Below, piece after piece: positions 24,205 to 36,952 of a stretch of DNA of 64,000 nt. A model generated the notes under the pieces. The model was not told the origin of the DNA. It did not search any database and saw only the letters and a program-made list of their open reading frames with translations. Numbering within the stretch: position 1 is the stretch's first letter; the number at the start of each line of letters is the position of its first letter. This DNA comes from Ehretia macrophylla (lineage: Eukaryota > Streptophyta > Magnoliopsida > Boraginales > Ehretiaceae), in assembly GCA_037974665.1 (NCBI GenBank), contig CM075781.1:32899235-32963234 (forward strand), written 5' to 3'. The position numbers and the translations under genes are program-made.

Positions 24205-26698
24205 TGTCACGCCCCGACCCAACCCCCAAGCTAAAGGTTAAGTCTGGACCCGACACACGGACAGAGTCTCCCCTGTACCGTGGACATTCTGAATACCTGT
24301 AAACTCTCAAATAAGGTAACTACAAGGTAAACAAACTTTTCATGGCTACATATTTAAAGATTCAAGGCCATCCGAGCCATGAAGCAAATAACAGTTCCAA
24401 AACCACACAAGCGTGCAAGTAACTTGTTTACAATATAGGCTATTAGCTATGCCATTCTAGGATAACATTAAAACATACTTAGAAGATAAAACATTCTACA
24501 TTAAGCCATTCACTCCCAAGCATGCAAAGTGAATAAAAGCAGAAACATAAATTATTACAAGACATAGGTTCCCAATTTTACACTACAACCAACTATCCTT
24601 CAACTTCTTACAACAACCAACATAAACATAACCCTTAGGCCATAAAATAGATACACAAGTACCAAATAGAAACAAGAAGGCACATCCACCTCAGAACAAC
24701 ACACAGCAATTAGGCTAAAGGCTATATTTGCACCTCTTGCTCCTCCACTACTACCTCAACAAGCTGGGGATCACCCTCAGCGTCTCCTGAAACATATATT
24801 GAGGTATGAGCAACCACTGTTGCCCAGTGAGGGATATAGTCCCGGGGCGTGCAATGCAACAGGTAATACAGTTAAACAACAATAACAATTAGACAATTAA
24901 AGAAACAATGATAGCTTAAATAACCAAACATTTAAAAGGATACATTTCACATAACCCCTATACACCAATCTTTACTGGTCTTCATTCACGATCCACAAAC
25001 CACAATCACGATCACGATCACGATAAGCCGGCAAAACCCCAAACACTCCAGTGGGTATACTCCGAATGTACCCCGATATTCCTACGACCCAACACCCCCT
25101 GGCAATCTCCGGACCAGGCTAGTAAGGGAATAGGGTACGGAGTTTGAATATCTACCGGTAAGCCCTCTGCCGCCCAGCCGATATTCAACACACCCGCCCC
25201 TGACACTATGGTTGCGCAACCACTATGCAATGCACTTTACAATGGCAAGTTAATATCAATAATATAACCAATAACACATAGGAGGATCAACAAAGTAGGT
25301 TGACCTCGATGCAATTAGAATAGAAACAATTATATAAGCAAATAAGTAGTTTTACAAAGGGACATATACAAGATAAGCATAGAATCATACCAAAAGCTCC
25401 AAATCAACTTGAAACCACATATAAACACCTAAGAGGTCATGCCATGGGCTTAGAAGCGTGAGTCAACCGAAATTGGACCTAAACCCCTTTGTTTTTCAAA
25501 CTATTTCTCTTCCAAACCAAAGTTAATGATTCAATTTTCAAGGGAAACTCTCCCAACCTTCTAACAAACCCTCAAGGAACCCTTCTAACCCTCTAACTCA
25601 TTCAAACGCCCACAATTACCCCGAAAGCCCCAAATTCCCTCTTATGGCTTTAAACTACACATACCTCATCCGGGCTTCGAACAAGGGTTATCAAAGCTTC
25701 TATAGCACCTAGGTAGCCTAAGAATACTAGAAGTGAAGCCCGAATCCACCCGGATTCGCATTAACCCCGAAACCCCTTTGTTAAAGTCGACTATTTCACA
25801 TTTTATGTGATTCTAGAGCAATGCAAGTGCACGGGGCTATTAGACTACCTTCATTAGCACCTAAGGCATCTATTAGGAGCATTGAATCAAGTTAAAATGC
25901 GCAAATTCACAAAACCCTAGAATTTCAGTCAATTCACTCCTACGAATTAACTAACAATTTCTACCGTTTAATACATGAAACAATAGCATAAATGTGGTTC
26001 CTACTACATGTACACAACATATATAAGCTTATTTGAGCCTTACAATAGCATTTAACATCATTTCTAACAAATCAAAAAATTAGCAACTATTTCAAAATGC
26101 GAAAATAAGCCATGAAATCTCTCACCAATGCGCGTAGGAGTACCTAGGAAGCTTGCACACACCCTAAACTTGTTGCTCTAGGCTTGGCTTGGCTTGAATT
26201 GATGATTTGACTAAGCAAAAATCTCCAAATGTGCAAGGGAAGGGCTGTCGGATTCAGGCACTGTTCACTTGCTGAATTTTTTTGTTTTTGTGTTAAAATG
26301 AGCTTGTGTTATGTTATATTGAGTATGTATTGAGGTGGGGTTATGTTGGTAGCTTAAGTGAACTTCTAAAATGCGCCTTATTGACTTAAAAACGAGCCTA
26401 AAGTGAAGGATGTGAGCTAGCTAATTAATTTACCAAGTTTTGTTACGTAACACTATTCATTGAACCACTAAAAGCATTTTCTAAACGAGCTCTCCTATCG
26501 CCTCTAGCTCAATTGCACATTTTTCCCACTACTCTAACAATTAATATGATTTAATAAAAATGCTAATTCACTAATAGAATACAGTTTAAAAATGGAGTGA
26601 ATAGTAGTCACAGAAGTCAGTTAGTAAAGCACAGAAGTAAATGCGCAAACAAGGGATGCAACAGTAATTGAATGCATGGCTAAATCTCGGGCGTCACA
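24205..26698 (-). repeat. 3' LTR of element F (2494 bp)
   Basis: It starts tgtcacgccccgaccc and ends tctcgggcgtcaca, with about 97% identity to 34234-36723 where sampled. A cacgat repeat lies near 25005-25024. No gene is present. Confidence 0.93.
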
Positions 26699-27339
26699 TC
26701 CTCTCCCCCTTAAACTAATTGCGTCCACGCAATTCTTACATGATTCGGCGAATAACTCTGGATATCGCTCCCGCATCTGATCCTCTCTCTCCCACGTCGC
26801 ATCCTCTACGCCGTGATGATCCCACAGAACTTTAACCATCGGAATGCTTTTATTTCTCAGCTCCTGAACTTTCTGATCAACAATTCAAAGAGGTTTCTCT
26901 GGGTACGTCAACGTCTCACTGATCTCTAAAGGCTCGGGCTCAAGAATATGAAAGGGATCTGGCTGATACTTCCGAAGCATAGAAACATGGAAGACATCAT
27001 GGATTCTGCCCAGACTGGGAGGCAAAGCTAAACGGTAAGCCAATTCACCAATAGTTTCAGTTATCTCAAATGGTCCCACATATCGAGGACTGAGTTTACC
27101 TCCTTTACCTTGCCGAATCAAACCCTTGCGAGGAGAAATTTTCAGAAATACTCAATCCCCCACAGCAAATTTCAGATCACGACGGCGTCTATCTGCATAA
27201 CTCTTTTGTCGGCTCTGTGCTGTAAGCATTCTTTTTCTGATAAGCTGCACATGATCAATCATTTTGTTCATCTCAGGTAAGAGAGTAGGGTCGATAGTCT
27301 TCATCTCACCAACATCATCCCAGTAGAGAGGAGACCGAC
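26619..27339 (-). pseudogene. Element F integrase C-terminus and chromodomain
   Basis: This is the downstream end of F's polyprotein, separated from the rest by solo LTR G. It carries [13 protein letters not shown] and [13 protein letters not shown], typical of the integrase C-terminal region of plant gypsy elements, then the chromodomain MVKVLWDHHGVEDATWERED. A CGA-to-TGA stop lies near 27153 and a CAA or CAG to stop change near 26884. The frame agrees with the upstream piece, because G plus its duplication is 2475 bp, a multiple of three. The open frame continues through the polypurine tract (26699-26711) and ends at a TAA about 77 bases inside the LTR. Confidence 0.9.
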
Positions 27340-29809
27340 TGTAATACCCCGATCCCTCTCGAGACTGGGAGTTCTATCAATCGATCTAAACATAACCCAA
27401 ACCAAACCCGGGCATAAATTTTCAGGGAAAACGGACGGAGTCTCCCCTGTTCCTAGGCGAAAAGTAAAACCTGCGACAGCATATAAGTGGACCAATACCA
27501 TGTCCAAACATTCAACCACCTCAAGGCCATCCGAGCCTTGGTTCACAAGCAGCAAAACCCAAGTAAATATACATTCAAGCTTGGCAATTAAACTACACCA
27601 ACCTATATCATAAGCTAGACTATCATACATTTCTATCTCTTTTCCTTTATCATTACAAATATACATTGAAGTTAAGCTACATTAACTAAATACATAATCT
27701 AGTGAAACTTAAATTACATCCCCTTTAACACTAAATACATATAATACATAAAAGCATACAACTTTATAACTTTGACAACTCAAGTCACATAGGCACGCAG
27801 GACAACTCTTCAAGCACGGACTTTCACGAAATCACGAACTTTCCAGCTAACATGTCATTTCCTGAAATGTGGTGGTGAGGAGTGAGTATACACAACACGT
27901 ATACTCAGTGAGGGCGAGACAGATATAGAATTGGAGAGAAAGAAAGTCGTGCAATACAAATAAGACAGTTAAGCAATATAACTGATAAATAAGCAATCAA
28001 AACAAATAATCAATACAATAAGCAATTACTGAAAGCATTAACACAACCATTCAAAGCTATACCACACTTTGAAGGCTATGGTTCACTCATACGAGCAATG
28101 TACCATTTCACGAGCGATACATCAATCTCGAGCTTGATGTTGACAATGATGACAATAAGCGCGCATCCACCTTATAACACCAGTTTGGAATACCCCGGAA
28201 GTATCCATCAATCTACGACCCAAATCTCCCTGGGAGGCAGCCCAAGCGAGAAGAGGGAATAGCTACGGAGCTAGAGCAACCAACATTGGCAACCCGAGGC
28301 TACCCAGAGAGGCCCATCACTCACGTGCTGACACTATGCAATGCAAGACTCGATACAAGGCAATAAACGAGCGATAGCACAACAATACAAACTAGTGACA
28401 ACAAACGAGATAACAAGCAATCACAATCAATACTAGCATTCAACTAACTTTTCAAGCATAACAAGCAATAATAAGCAACAATAACACCAATTAAACAAGT
28501 ATATCAAGCAACCCTAAGCATTCTATAGGCATAATATCAAGATAACAAGCAAAATCACAAATCGGCCCCAACTATCAAAACACTACCATTTCCAAACGAG
28601 CCACGAGTTCTGGAAACCGACTTCGCCAATCCTCCTAGGTCACCATAAGGCACGTCCAAGGACCCCGAAACCCTACTTTACCCTAGAATTCGCGCAAAGC
28701 CCCGATTTCCCCCTTTGCTCGTTTGAACTACAACTATACCAACCAAACACCCAACCAATGCCATAAGCGCACCAAAAGTGCTTCTATGGCCTCCCGAAAC
28801 AATGTCAACACGTAAAACGAGAAAACGCCAAACTCGACCTAAACGACCCCGACTTTCACTAAGCCGTTTTTCTCCGTTTTTCCATTATACATTCCAATTA
28901 AACCACACATTTAGGCATTCTAGCATATCTAGCATCTTCCTACATCAACAGAACGCGTAACGGAGCAACTTCATCGAAACGGGGGTTTACTATTCACAAT
29001 TTACTATTCATCACACAATTTATATTTCAATTCCAATATTTAACCGCAGAAAATATTAAAAAGCTATAAATACATGTTCGACAATCAACAAGGAACATTC
29101 TTTAAGCAACAAAACGATTAAAACAACAATCTACGCATAAAATCCAAAAATCAAAGTTTAGATACAAATATTTCAAATGCACAAATAACGATGAAACCCT
29201 CACCTTAGACGCTCCTAGACGCTAGGAAAACCTCGTAGAGTGCCTCGGAAACCACCCCGCACAAGCCCACGCGAAGAATCGAAGATTTGAAGTTGAGATT
29301 TTCTTCTTTTTTTTCTCCTTCTTTTCCTCATGGTTTCAAGCCTTTTTTGTCTGTTTTTTTCGTGTGCATTCTGCTTATTTAAAAAAAAATGACGAGAAGT
29401 CAAAGGTCAAAATTCGGTCAACCCGCTAAACCAAAACAGCTATGCGCGACCTTACGAAAACTGCCATAACTTCTTCTAGAAAACTCCAATTCACGAACGG
29501 TTTGAAGCCTCAGAAACTAGACTCATAGAGCTTTCCAACCATATATAATTTGCTACCTAACTCTTCCCCAATTGGTTCAGATTTAATTCCAAAGTTGACC
29601 CAAAATTTGACTAACTTAACATTGCATATTTTTATTTCTAATCCCAAGTTTGCCTTTTATTAAACATTTCAAAAATTCCTACCTTGTCCTAGTTGGTCAA
29701 TGTAGATGAAAAGTCAACTAGTTTGGTCAAAGAATGTGAAAGGTCAATAAAATGCAATTTAAATGAACTTTAAATGCTATTGAATACATGCCAGGTTCGG
29801 GGTATCACA
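27340..29809 (-). mobile_element. Solo LTR G (2470 bp) in the F integrase
   Basis: It starts tgtaatacccc, ends ggggtatcaca, and is flanked by the perfect 5-bp duplication ccgac (27335-27339 and 29810-29814). There is no internal coding sequence. Blocks shared with element A's LTR in the same orientation put it in that family on the minus strand. Solo LTRs usually arise by recombination between the two LTRs of a full element. Integrase coding of F is continuous once it is removed. Confidence 0.94.
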
Positions 29810-29814
29810 CCGAC

Positions 29815-32800
29815 ATTTACGCCCATAAAGTGCCTCATAAGGTGCCATACCAATAGTAGCTTGATAACTATTGTTATAGGCGAACTCTGCAACTGGCAAA
29901 TACTTCTCCCAACTCTTACCGAAGTCCAGAATACAAGCCCGCAACATATCCTCGAGGATTAAGATAGTTCTCTCGGATTGACCATCAGTCTGAGGATGAT
30001 AAGCTGTACTGAAACTCAAAGTCGTGCCCAAAGCTTTCTGAATCTTTTGCCAGAACTGAGATATGAATCTGGGATCTCTATCTGACACAATGCTCTTTGG
30101 AATTCCATGAAGTCTGAAAACATTCTCAATATACAACTCTGCTAGCTTATCAAGAGAATTAGTCTTCTTTTTAGCTATGAAATGAGAAGTCTTGGTCAAT
30201 CTATCCACAATAACCCAAACTGAGTCATTACTTTTCGAAGACCTCGGTAAATCAGAGACGAAATCCATGGTAATGTGATCCCATTTCCAAACAGGAATAG
30301 CCAAAGGCTGCAACAACCCTGCAGACCTCTGATGTTCTGCTTTAACTTTCTGACAAGTAAGACATCGAGCAACAAAGTCAGCAATTTCTCTCTTCATATT
30401 ATTCCACCAGAAGTTCTGCTTCAAATCTCTATACATCTTCGTACTGCCTGGATGGATAGTATATCTAGAACTGTGTGCCTCAGTAAGAATATCCTTATTC
30501 AGAGTTGGATTATTCGGAATACAGATTCTACCTTTGAATTTGAGAATACCATCGTCGTGCAGTTTGAAATCCGACTCTCCCCCTTTAGAATTCTCTAAGA
30601 CTTTCAACAATTGAAGATCAGCCTGTTGAGCTTCTCGAATCCTAGATAATAACAGAGATTGAATCTGCAAACTTGCGAATTGAATACCAGAATTTGAAGT
30701 ACTAGGCTTCCATAAGCATAATTCTTCCATGAATTCCCAATTCTTGATAATCAAGCTAGCAACAGTAGTCTTTCGGCTCAAAGCATCAGCAACAATATTG
30801 GCTTTACCTGGAAGATAGTTAATAGTGCAGTTATAGTCCTCAAGTAATTCCAGCCAACGCCTCTGCCTCATGTTCAACTCTTTCTGTGAAAATAGATATT
30901 TCAACAGATATTTCAAGCTCTTATGATCTGTAAAGATTTCAAACTTGTTGCCCCAAAGATAATGATGCCATTTCTTTAATGCAAGAATGATAGCTGCAAG
31001 CTCAAGATCATGAGTCGGATAGTTGAGTTCATAAGGCTTCAGTTTCCTAGAAGCATAAGCAATAACCCTGCCATTCTGCATCAATACACATCCCAGACCT
31101 TCCTTCGAAGCATCACTATAGATCACCAGATTATCATAACCCTCAGGCAAGGCAAGAATAGGAGTTGTAGTCAATCTTTTCTTCAATTCCTGGAAACTAG
31201 CCTCACATTTATCACTCCAGTCAAATACTGTTTTCTTCTGAGTAAGTTGAGTTAAAGGCCCAGCGAACTTCGAGAAATCCTTGACGAATCTCCGATAATA
31301 CCCAGCTAAACCAAGGAAGCTACGAATTTCTGTAACAATTTCAGGTCGTTTCCAAGATAACACAACTTCAATCTTCGCTGGATCAACAGAAATACCATCC
31401 TGCGAGATAATATGGCCAAGAAAAGCAACTTGCTTAAGCCAGAATTCACATTTGCTGAACTTTGCAAATAACTGATGCTCTTGAATAGTCTGCAACACAA
31501 TTCTGAGATGCTGTTCATGTTCCGTTTCAGATCTAGAGTAAACAAGAATATCATCAATGAAGATAACCACAAATTGGTCCAGATAAGGACGGAATACCCT
31601 CTGCATTAAGTCCATGAATGCAGCGGGAGCATTAGTAAGACCAAATGGCAAGACAACAAACTCATAATGGCCATATCGAGTTCTGAAAGTAGTTTTAGGA
31701 ACATCCTCTTTCTTAATCCTCAGCTGATAATAGCCTTGCCTCATATCGAATTTAGAGAATACCTTGGCACCTTGCAACTGATCAAATAACTCTTCAATTA
31801 AAGGCAAAGGATATTTATTTTTGATGGTTACCTGATTAAGACCCCGGTAATCAATGCATAAGCGAAGAGATCCGTCTTTCTTTTTAACAAATAGGACTGG
31901 CGCACCCCAAGGTGAAGAACTCAGCTGAATGAATCCCTTCTCAAGCAAGCCTTGCAACTGAACTTTCAATTCTTGCAATTCGGGTGGAGCCATTATATAC
32001 GGAGTCCTAGAGATAGGTGAAGTCCCCGGCAATAAGTCGATCATGAACTCTATCTCCCTATCAGGCGGTAACCCCAGTAATTCCTCAGGGAAGACCCCCG
32101 GAAACTCGCTCACGATAGGTACATCATTCAATTTCAATTGATCCACAAGTTGATTAATCAAATATGCAAGATAAGCCTCACAACCCTTGCTCAATAATTT
32201 AGATGCTCTAATAGAAGAAATAATAGGAGTTCCCGTAGATTTTCTACTACCAACTATTTTAAGTACAGGCTGGTCGGGCATTTCTAGATACACAATCTTC
32301 TTTCTACAATCAAGCTAGGCATAATATTTACTTAACCAGTCCATCCCCAATATAATTTCAAAGTCGCAGAAATGTAGAATAATTAAATCGGCAGGAAAAA
32401 CACGACCTTGAATATAAATTTTACATGCCTTGCAGACAGATTTGGTGACAAACTTCGGCCCCATAGGAGTGTAAACCACAATATCATGCAACAATTTATC
32501 ATGTTTCAACTTAACATTTTGTGCACAAATAGGTGTAATAAATGAATGCGAAGCCCCGGAATCAATTAAAACCTTAACTAATTGATCATTAAGAAGAAAA
32601 ATACCTTCTACCACAGCGGTCGTATCCGGAAGCTCCTCAGCATCCAAAGCAAATACACGGGCCTAACCTCGTGGTGGTAGTGCTGCAGCTGGTGCCCTGG
32701 TCTGAGAGTTCTAAGCTGACGTCTGACACCTAGGGTTCTTAAATTTCTGACAGTGCTTAACCCTGTGCTGATCACTGCCGCACCCTGTACACTTGTTCTG

Positions 32801-33880
32801 TTTCTTCCAACAAACATCCTCAGTGTGGCCTTGTCGCTGACAAAAGCTGCACTGCTGGTGACGTCTTAGAGCAGTGCCTCCCGAAGGATCTCTGTAAGTA
32901 GAGGTAGCTGAATTACCCTGCTGCGAACGGGATACTGCTAGACGGAATTGACTCTGAGTCTGACTCTGAACTGGTCGTGCCTGAGTCTGAGTAGGCCCTG
33001 TATAACTCTGAGTCTGCCTCGGCTATGAACTCTGCCCAACTGATATAGCCTGACTCTGGTACCCCTGACTCTGAGACTGAAACTGCTTACTCGATTGACT
33101 GGTCTCGGCTAACACATCGGCCTTGCGTTTCTCATATCTCGAGGTAGCTCGGACTACTGCAGCATAATTAGGGAAATCATTCGCAGATAGATTAAGCATA
33201 ATATCCCTTCTCAGTCCCAGGATAAATCTTTGGATCTTCATGTCCTCTGGCTGTATCAAGGCTGGCGCATAACGGGAAACCCTAGTAAAAGTAGCCTCAT
33301 ATTGATCCACAGTCATACTTCCCTGTTTTAAGTTTATGAACTCTGTTTGACGCCTCTCGCGGGCAACCACCGATATGTACTTGTCTCGAAATTCTCGGAC
33401 GAAATCAGCCCACGAATGATGAACCCTCTCGGCTTCCCATTTCTCACTGATAGTACGCCACCAATCTTCAGCGTCACCTTCTAGAAGGAATGTGGCATAA
33501 GTGATCTTCCTATCATCATGGCACTCGAGTATTGCAGCCACCCTTTCAAATTTCCTCAACCACATTTCAGCCTTCATATCATCCGGTTCTCCAAAGAAAG
33601 TGTAGGCCCCATGATGAATAAACCGGTCATACAAGTTACCCCCGGTAGTACCACTACCCCCAGCTCTCGCAGCCTGATTACCTCCAGCAACCCCTGTCTA
33701 ACCCTGCTGTGTCACAAACTGGGCGATGGTATTCATAGTAATGGCCATTGTGGCTAAGATCTGTGCCGTACTTGGTTCCTGAACTAGGGGTGTATTACCT
33801 GCCAATCCGGCTTCTTGCCCATGAGCCTCTTCCGGTTCTCTATCAACATTCTGATTCTCAGTACGACGGCGGGGCCCCAT
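29815..33880 (-). pseudogene. Element F gag, protease, RT, RNase H and integrase core
   Basis: The ATG is at 33880 (MGPRRRTENQNVDRE). One frame holds Gag (FFGEPDDMKAEMWLRKFERV at about 33530-33600), two CCHC knuckles (about 32755-32860), protease VLIDSGASHSFIT, RT with [19 protein letters not shown] and an intact FIDDILVYS, RNase H ([28 protein letters not shown]), the integrase zinc region ([12 protein letters not shown]) and core ([26 protein letters not shown]). About 825 codons from 32293 down to 29815 are free of stops. Stops at about 33696, 33020, 32660 and 32310 are all CAG to TAG. A duplicated KYLLKYLF stretch (about 30900) adds a few codons. It is the best preserved polyprotein here, and was split only by solo LTR G. 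Confidence 0.93.
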
Positions 33881-34215
33881 CTCGAATAGCTAGAATGCAA
33901 AGTGTTATGACAGGTATATATATGTATATATAAAATTTATAAGTAAACAGATAAAGAAAAGTTCAAATAGTTTCACATAAAGTCAAGTATATAGAAGTTC
34001 ATATAAGTATTCTACATTCTTGAAGTACACATAAGTCACTAGATCATACTTGACATTCTAGACTCTTGATATTCTATTTCCATGCTAGCATGTTCATTCC
34101 TAATTCAAATTTCACTTAGGCAAATCAAGAATCACAGACTCATGCAATCACAAAGTCACATAACAAATCTCTACCCACAGACCGAGAAATTTAACCCGGC
34201 TTCATGCAATCTATA

Positions 34216-34227
34216 GCTCTGATACCG
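34216..34227 (-). other. Primer binding site of element F (tRNA-iMet)
   Basis: gctctgataccg on the plus strand: 11 of 12 bases match the initiator tRNA-Met complement, the last base being changed. It is six bases from the LTR at 34234. The leader between here and the gag start (33881-34215) is AT-rich, with no other feature seen. Confidence 0.88.
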
Positions 34228-34233
34228 CTTAAA

Positions 34234-36723
34234 TGTCACGCCCCGACCCAACCCCCAAGCTAAAGGTTAAGTCCGGACCCGACACACGGACAGAGTCTCC
34301 CATGTACCGTGGACATTCTGAAAACCTATAAACTCTCAAATAAGGTAACTACAAGGTAAACAAACTTTTCATGGCTATATATTTAAAGATTCAAGGCCAT
34401 CCGAGCCTTGAAGCAAATAACAGTTCCAAAACCACACAAGCATGCAAGTAACTTGTTTACAATATAGGCTATTAGCCATGCCATTCTAGGATAACATTAA
34501 AACATACTTAGAAGATAAAACATTCTACATTAAGCCAATCACTCCCAAGCATGCAAAGTGAATAAAAGCAGAAACATAAATTATTACAAGACATAGGTTC
34601 CCAATTTTACACTACAACCAACTATCTTTCAACTTCTTACAACAACCAACATAAACATAGCCCTTAGACCACAAAATAGATACACAAGTACCAAATAGAA
34701 ACAAGAAGGCACGGCCACTTCAGAACAACACACAGCAACTAGGGTAAAGGCTCTATCTGCACCTCTTCCTCCTCCACTACTACCTCAACAAGCTGGGGAT
34801 CACCCTCAGCGTCTCCTGAAACATATATCGAGGTATAAGCAACCACTATTGCCCAGTGAGGGATATAGTCCCGGGGCGTGCAATGTAACATGTAATACAG
34901 TTAAACAACAATAACAATTAGACAATTAAAGAAACAATGATGGCTTAAATAACCACACATTTAAAAAGATACATTTCACATAACCCCTATACACCAATCT
35001 TCACTGGTCTTCATTCACGATCCACGAACCACGATCACGATCACGATAAGCCGGCATAACCCCAAACACTCCAGTGGGTATACTCCAGATGTACCCCGAT
35101 AATCCTACGACCCAACACCCCCTGGCAATCTCCGGACCAGGCGAGTGAGGGAATAGGGTACGGAGTTTGAATATCCACCGGCAAGCCCTCTGCCGCCCAA
35201 CCGATATTCAACACAACCGCCCCTAACACTATGGTTGCGCAACCACTATGCAATGCACTTTACAATGGCAAGTTAATATCAATAATATAAGCAATAACAC
35301 ATAGGAGGATCAACAAAGTAGGTTGACCTCGATGCAGTTAGAATAGAAACAATTATATAAGCAAATAAGTAGTTTTACAAAGGGACATATACAAGATAAG
35401 CATAGAATCATACCAAAAGCTCCAAATCAACTTGAAACCACATATAAACACCTAAGAGGTCATGCCATGGGCTTAGAAGCGTGAGTCAACCGAAATTGGA
35501 CCTAAACCCCTTTGTTTTTCAAACTATTTCTCTTCCAAACCAAAGTTAATGATTCAATTTTCAAGGGAAACTCTCCCAACCTTCTAACTAACCCTCAAGG
35601 AACCCTTCTAACCCTCTAACTCATTCAAACGCCCGCAATTACCCCGAAAGCCCCAAATTCGCTCTTATGGCTTTAAACTACACATACCTCATTCGGGCTT
35701 CGAACAAGGGTTATCAAAGCTTCTATAGCACCTAGATAGCCTAAGAATACTAGAGGTGAAGCCCGAATCCACCCAGATTCGTATTAACCCTGAAACTCCT
35801 TTGTTAAAGTCGACTATTTCACGTTTTATGCGATTCTAGAGCAATGCAAGTGCACGGGGCTATTAGACTACCTTCATTAGCACCTAAGGCATCTATTAGG
35901 AGCATTGAATCAAGTTAAAATGCGCAAATTCACAAAACCCTAGAATTTTTATCACTATTCACTCCTACGAATTAACTAACGATTTCTACCGTTTAATACA
36001 TGAAACAATAGCATAAATGTGGTCCCTACTACATGTACACAACATATATAAGCTTATTTGAGCCTTGCAATAGCATTTAACATCATTTCTAACAAATCAA
36101 GAAAATAGCAACTATTTCAAAATGCGAAAATAAGCCATGAAATCCCTCACCAATGCGCGTAGGAGCACCTAGGAAGCTTGCACACACCCTAAACTTGTTG
36201 CTCTAGGCTTGGCTTGGCTTGAATTGATGATTTGATGAAGCAAAAATCTCCAAATGTGCAAGGGAAGGGCTGTCGGGTTCAGGCACTGTTCACTTGCTGA
36301 ATTTTTTTGTTTTTGTGTTAAAATGAGCTTGTGTTGTGTTATATTGAGTATGTATTGAGGTGGGGTCATGTTGGTAGCTTAAGTGAACTTCTAAAATGCG
36401 CGTTATTGACTTAAAAACGAGCCTAAAGTGAAGGATGTGAGCTAGCTAATTAATTTACCAAGTTTTGTTACGTAACACTATTCATTGAACCACTAAAAGC
36501 ATTTTCTAAACGAGCTCTCCTATCGCCTTTAGCTCATTTGCACGTTTTACCCACTACTCTAACAATTAATATGGTTTAATAAAAATGCTAATTCACTAAT
36601 AGAATACAGTTTAAAAATGGAGTGAATAGTAGTCACAGAAGTCAGTTAGTAAAGCACAGAAGTAAATGCGCAAACAAGGGATGCAACAGTAATTGAATGC
36701 ATGGCTAAATCTCGGGCATCACA
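34234..36723 (-). repeat. 5' LTR of element F (2490 bp)
   Basis: Partner of 24205-26698. It ends ctcgggcatcaca (gcg to gca change against its partner) and is followed by the duplicated tattc. A cacgat repeat is near 35030-35047. No gene is present. Confidence 0.93.
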
Positions 36724-36952
36724 TATTCTACACTCATGAAGTACATATAAGTCACTAGATCATACTTGACATTCTAGACTCTTGATAGTCTATTTTCATG
36801 CTAGCATGTTCATTTCTAATTCAAATTTCACTTAGGGAAATCAAAGGACCACAGATTCATGCAATCACAAAGTCACATATCAAATCTCTACCCACAGACC
36901 AAGAAATTTAACCCAGCTTCATGCATTCTATAAGCTCTGATATCACCTAAAA
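36724..36952 (-). other. Leader of element C, right part, with primer binding site
   Basis: It continues the C leader after element F (first five bases are the duplicated tattc). The primer binding site at 36934-36945 reads gctctgatatca, that is TGATATCAGAGC on the minus strand. One G-to-A change separates it from the consensus TGGTATCAGAGC. Confidence 0.87.

Larger units (their letters stand above)
24205..36723 (-). mobile_element. Element F: gypsy chromovirus in the C leader, host of solo LTR G
   Basis: Structurally complete: 3' LTR 24205-26698, polypurine tract 26699-26711, gag-pol 26619-33880 (interrupted by G at 27340-29809), primer binding site 34216-34227, 5' LTR 34234-36723, and tattc duplications on both sides. 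A hand count over the first 180 bp of the two LTRs finds six differences (about 3%), fewer than for B or C, so F is the youngest of the three in the nest. Confidence 0.95.
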
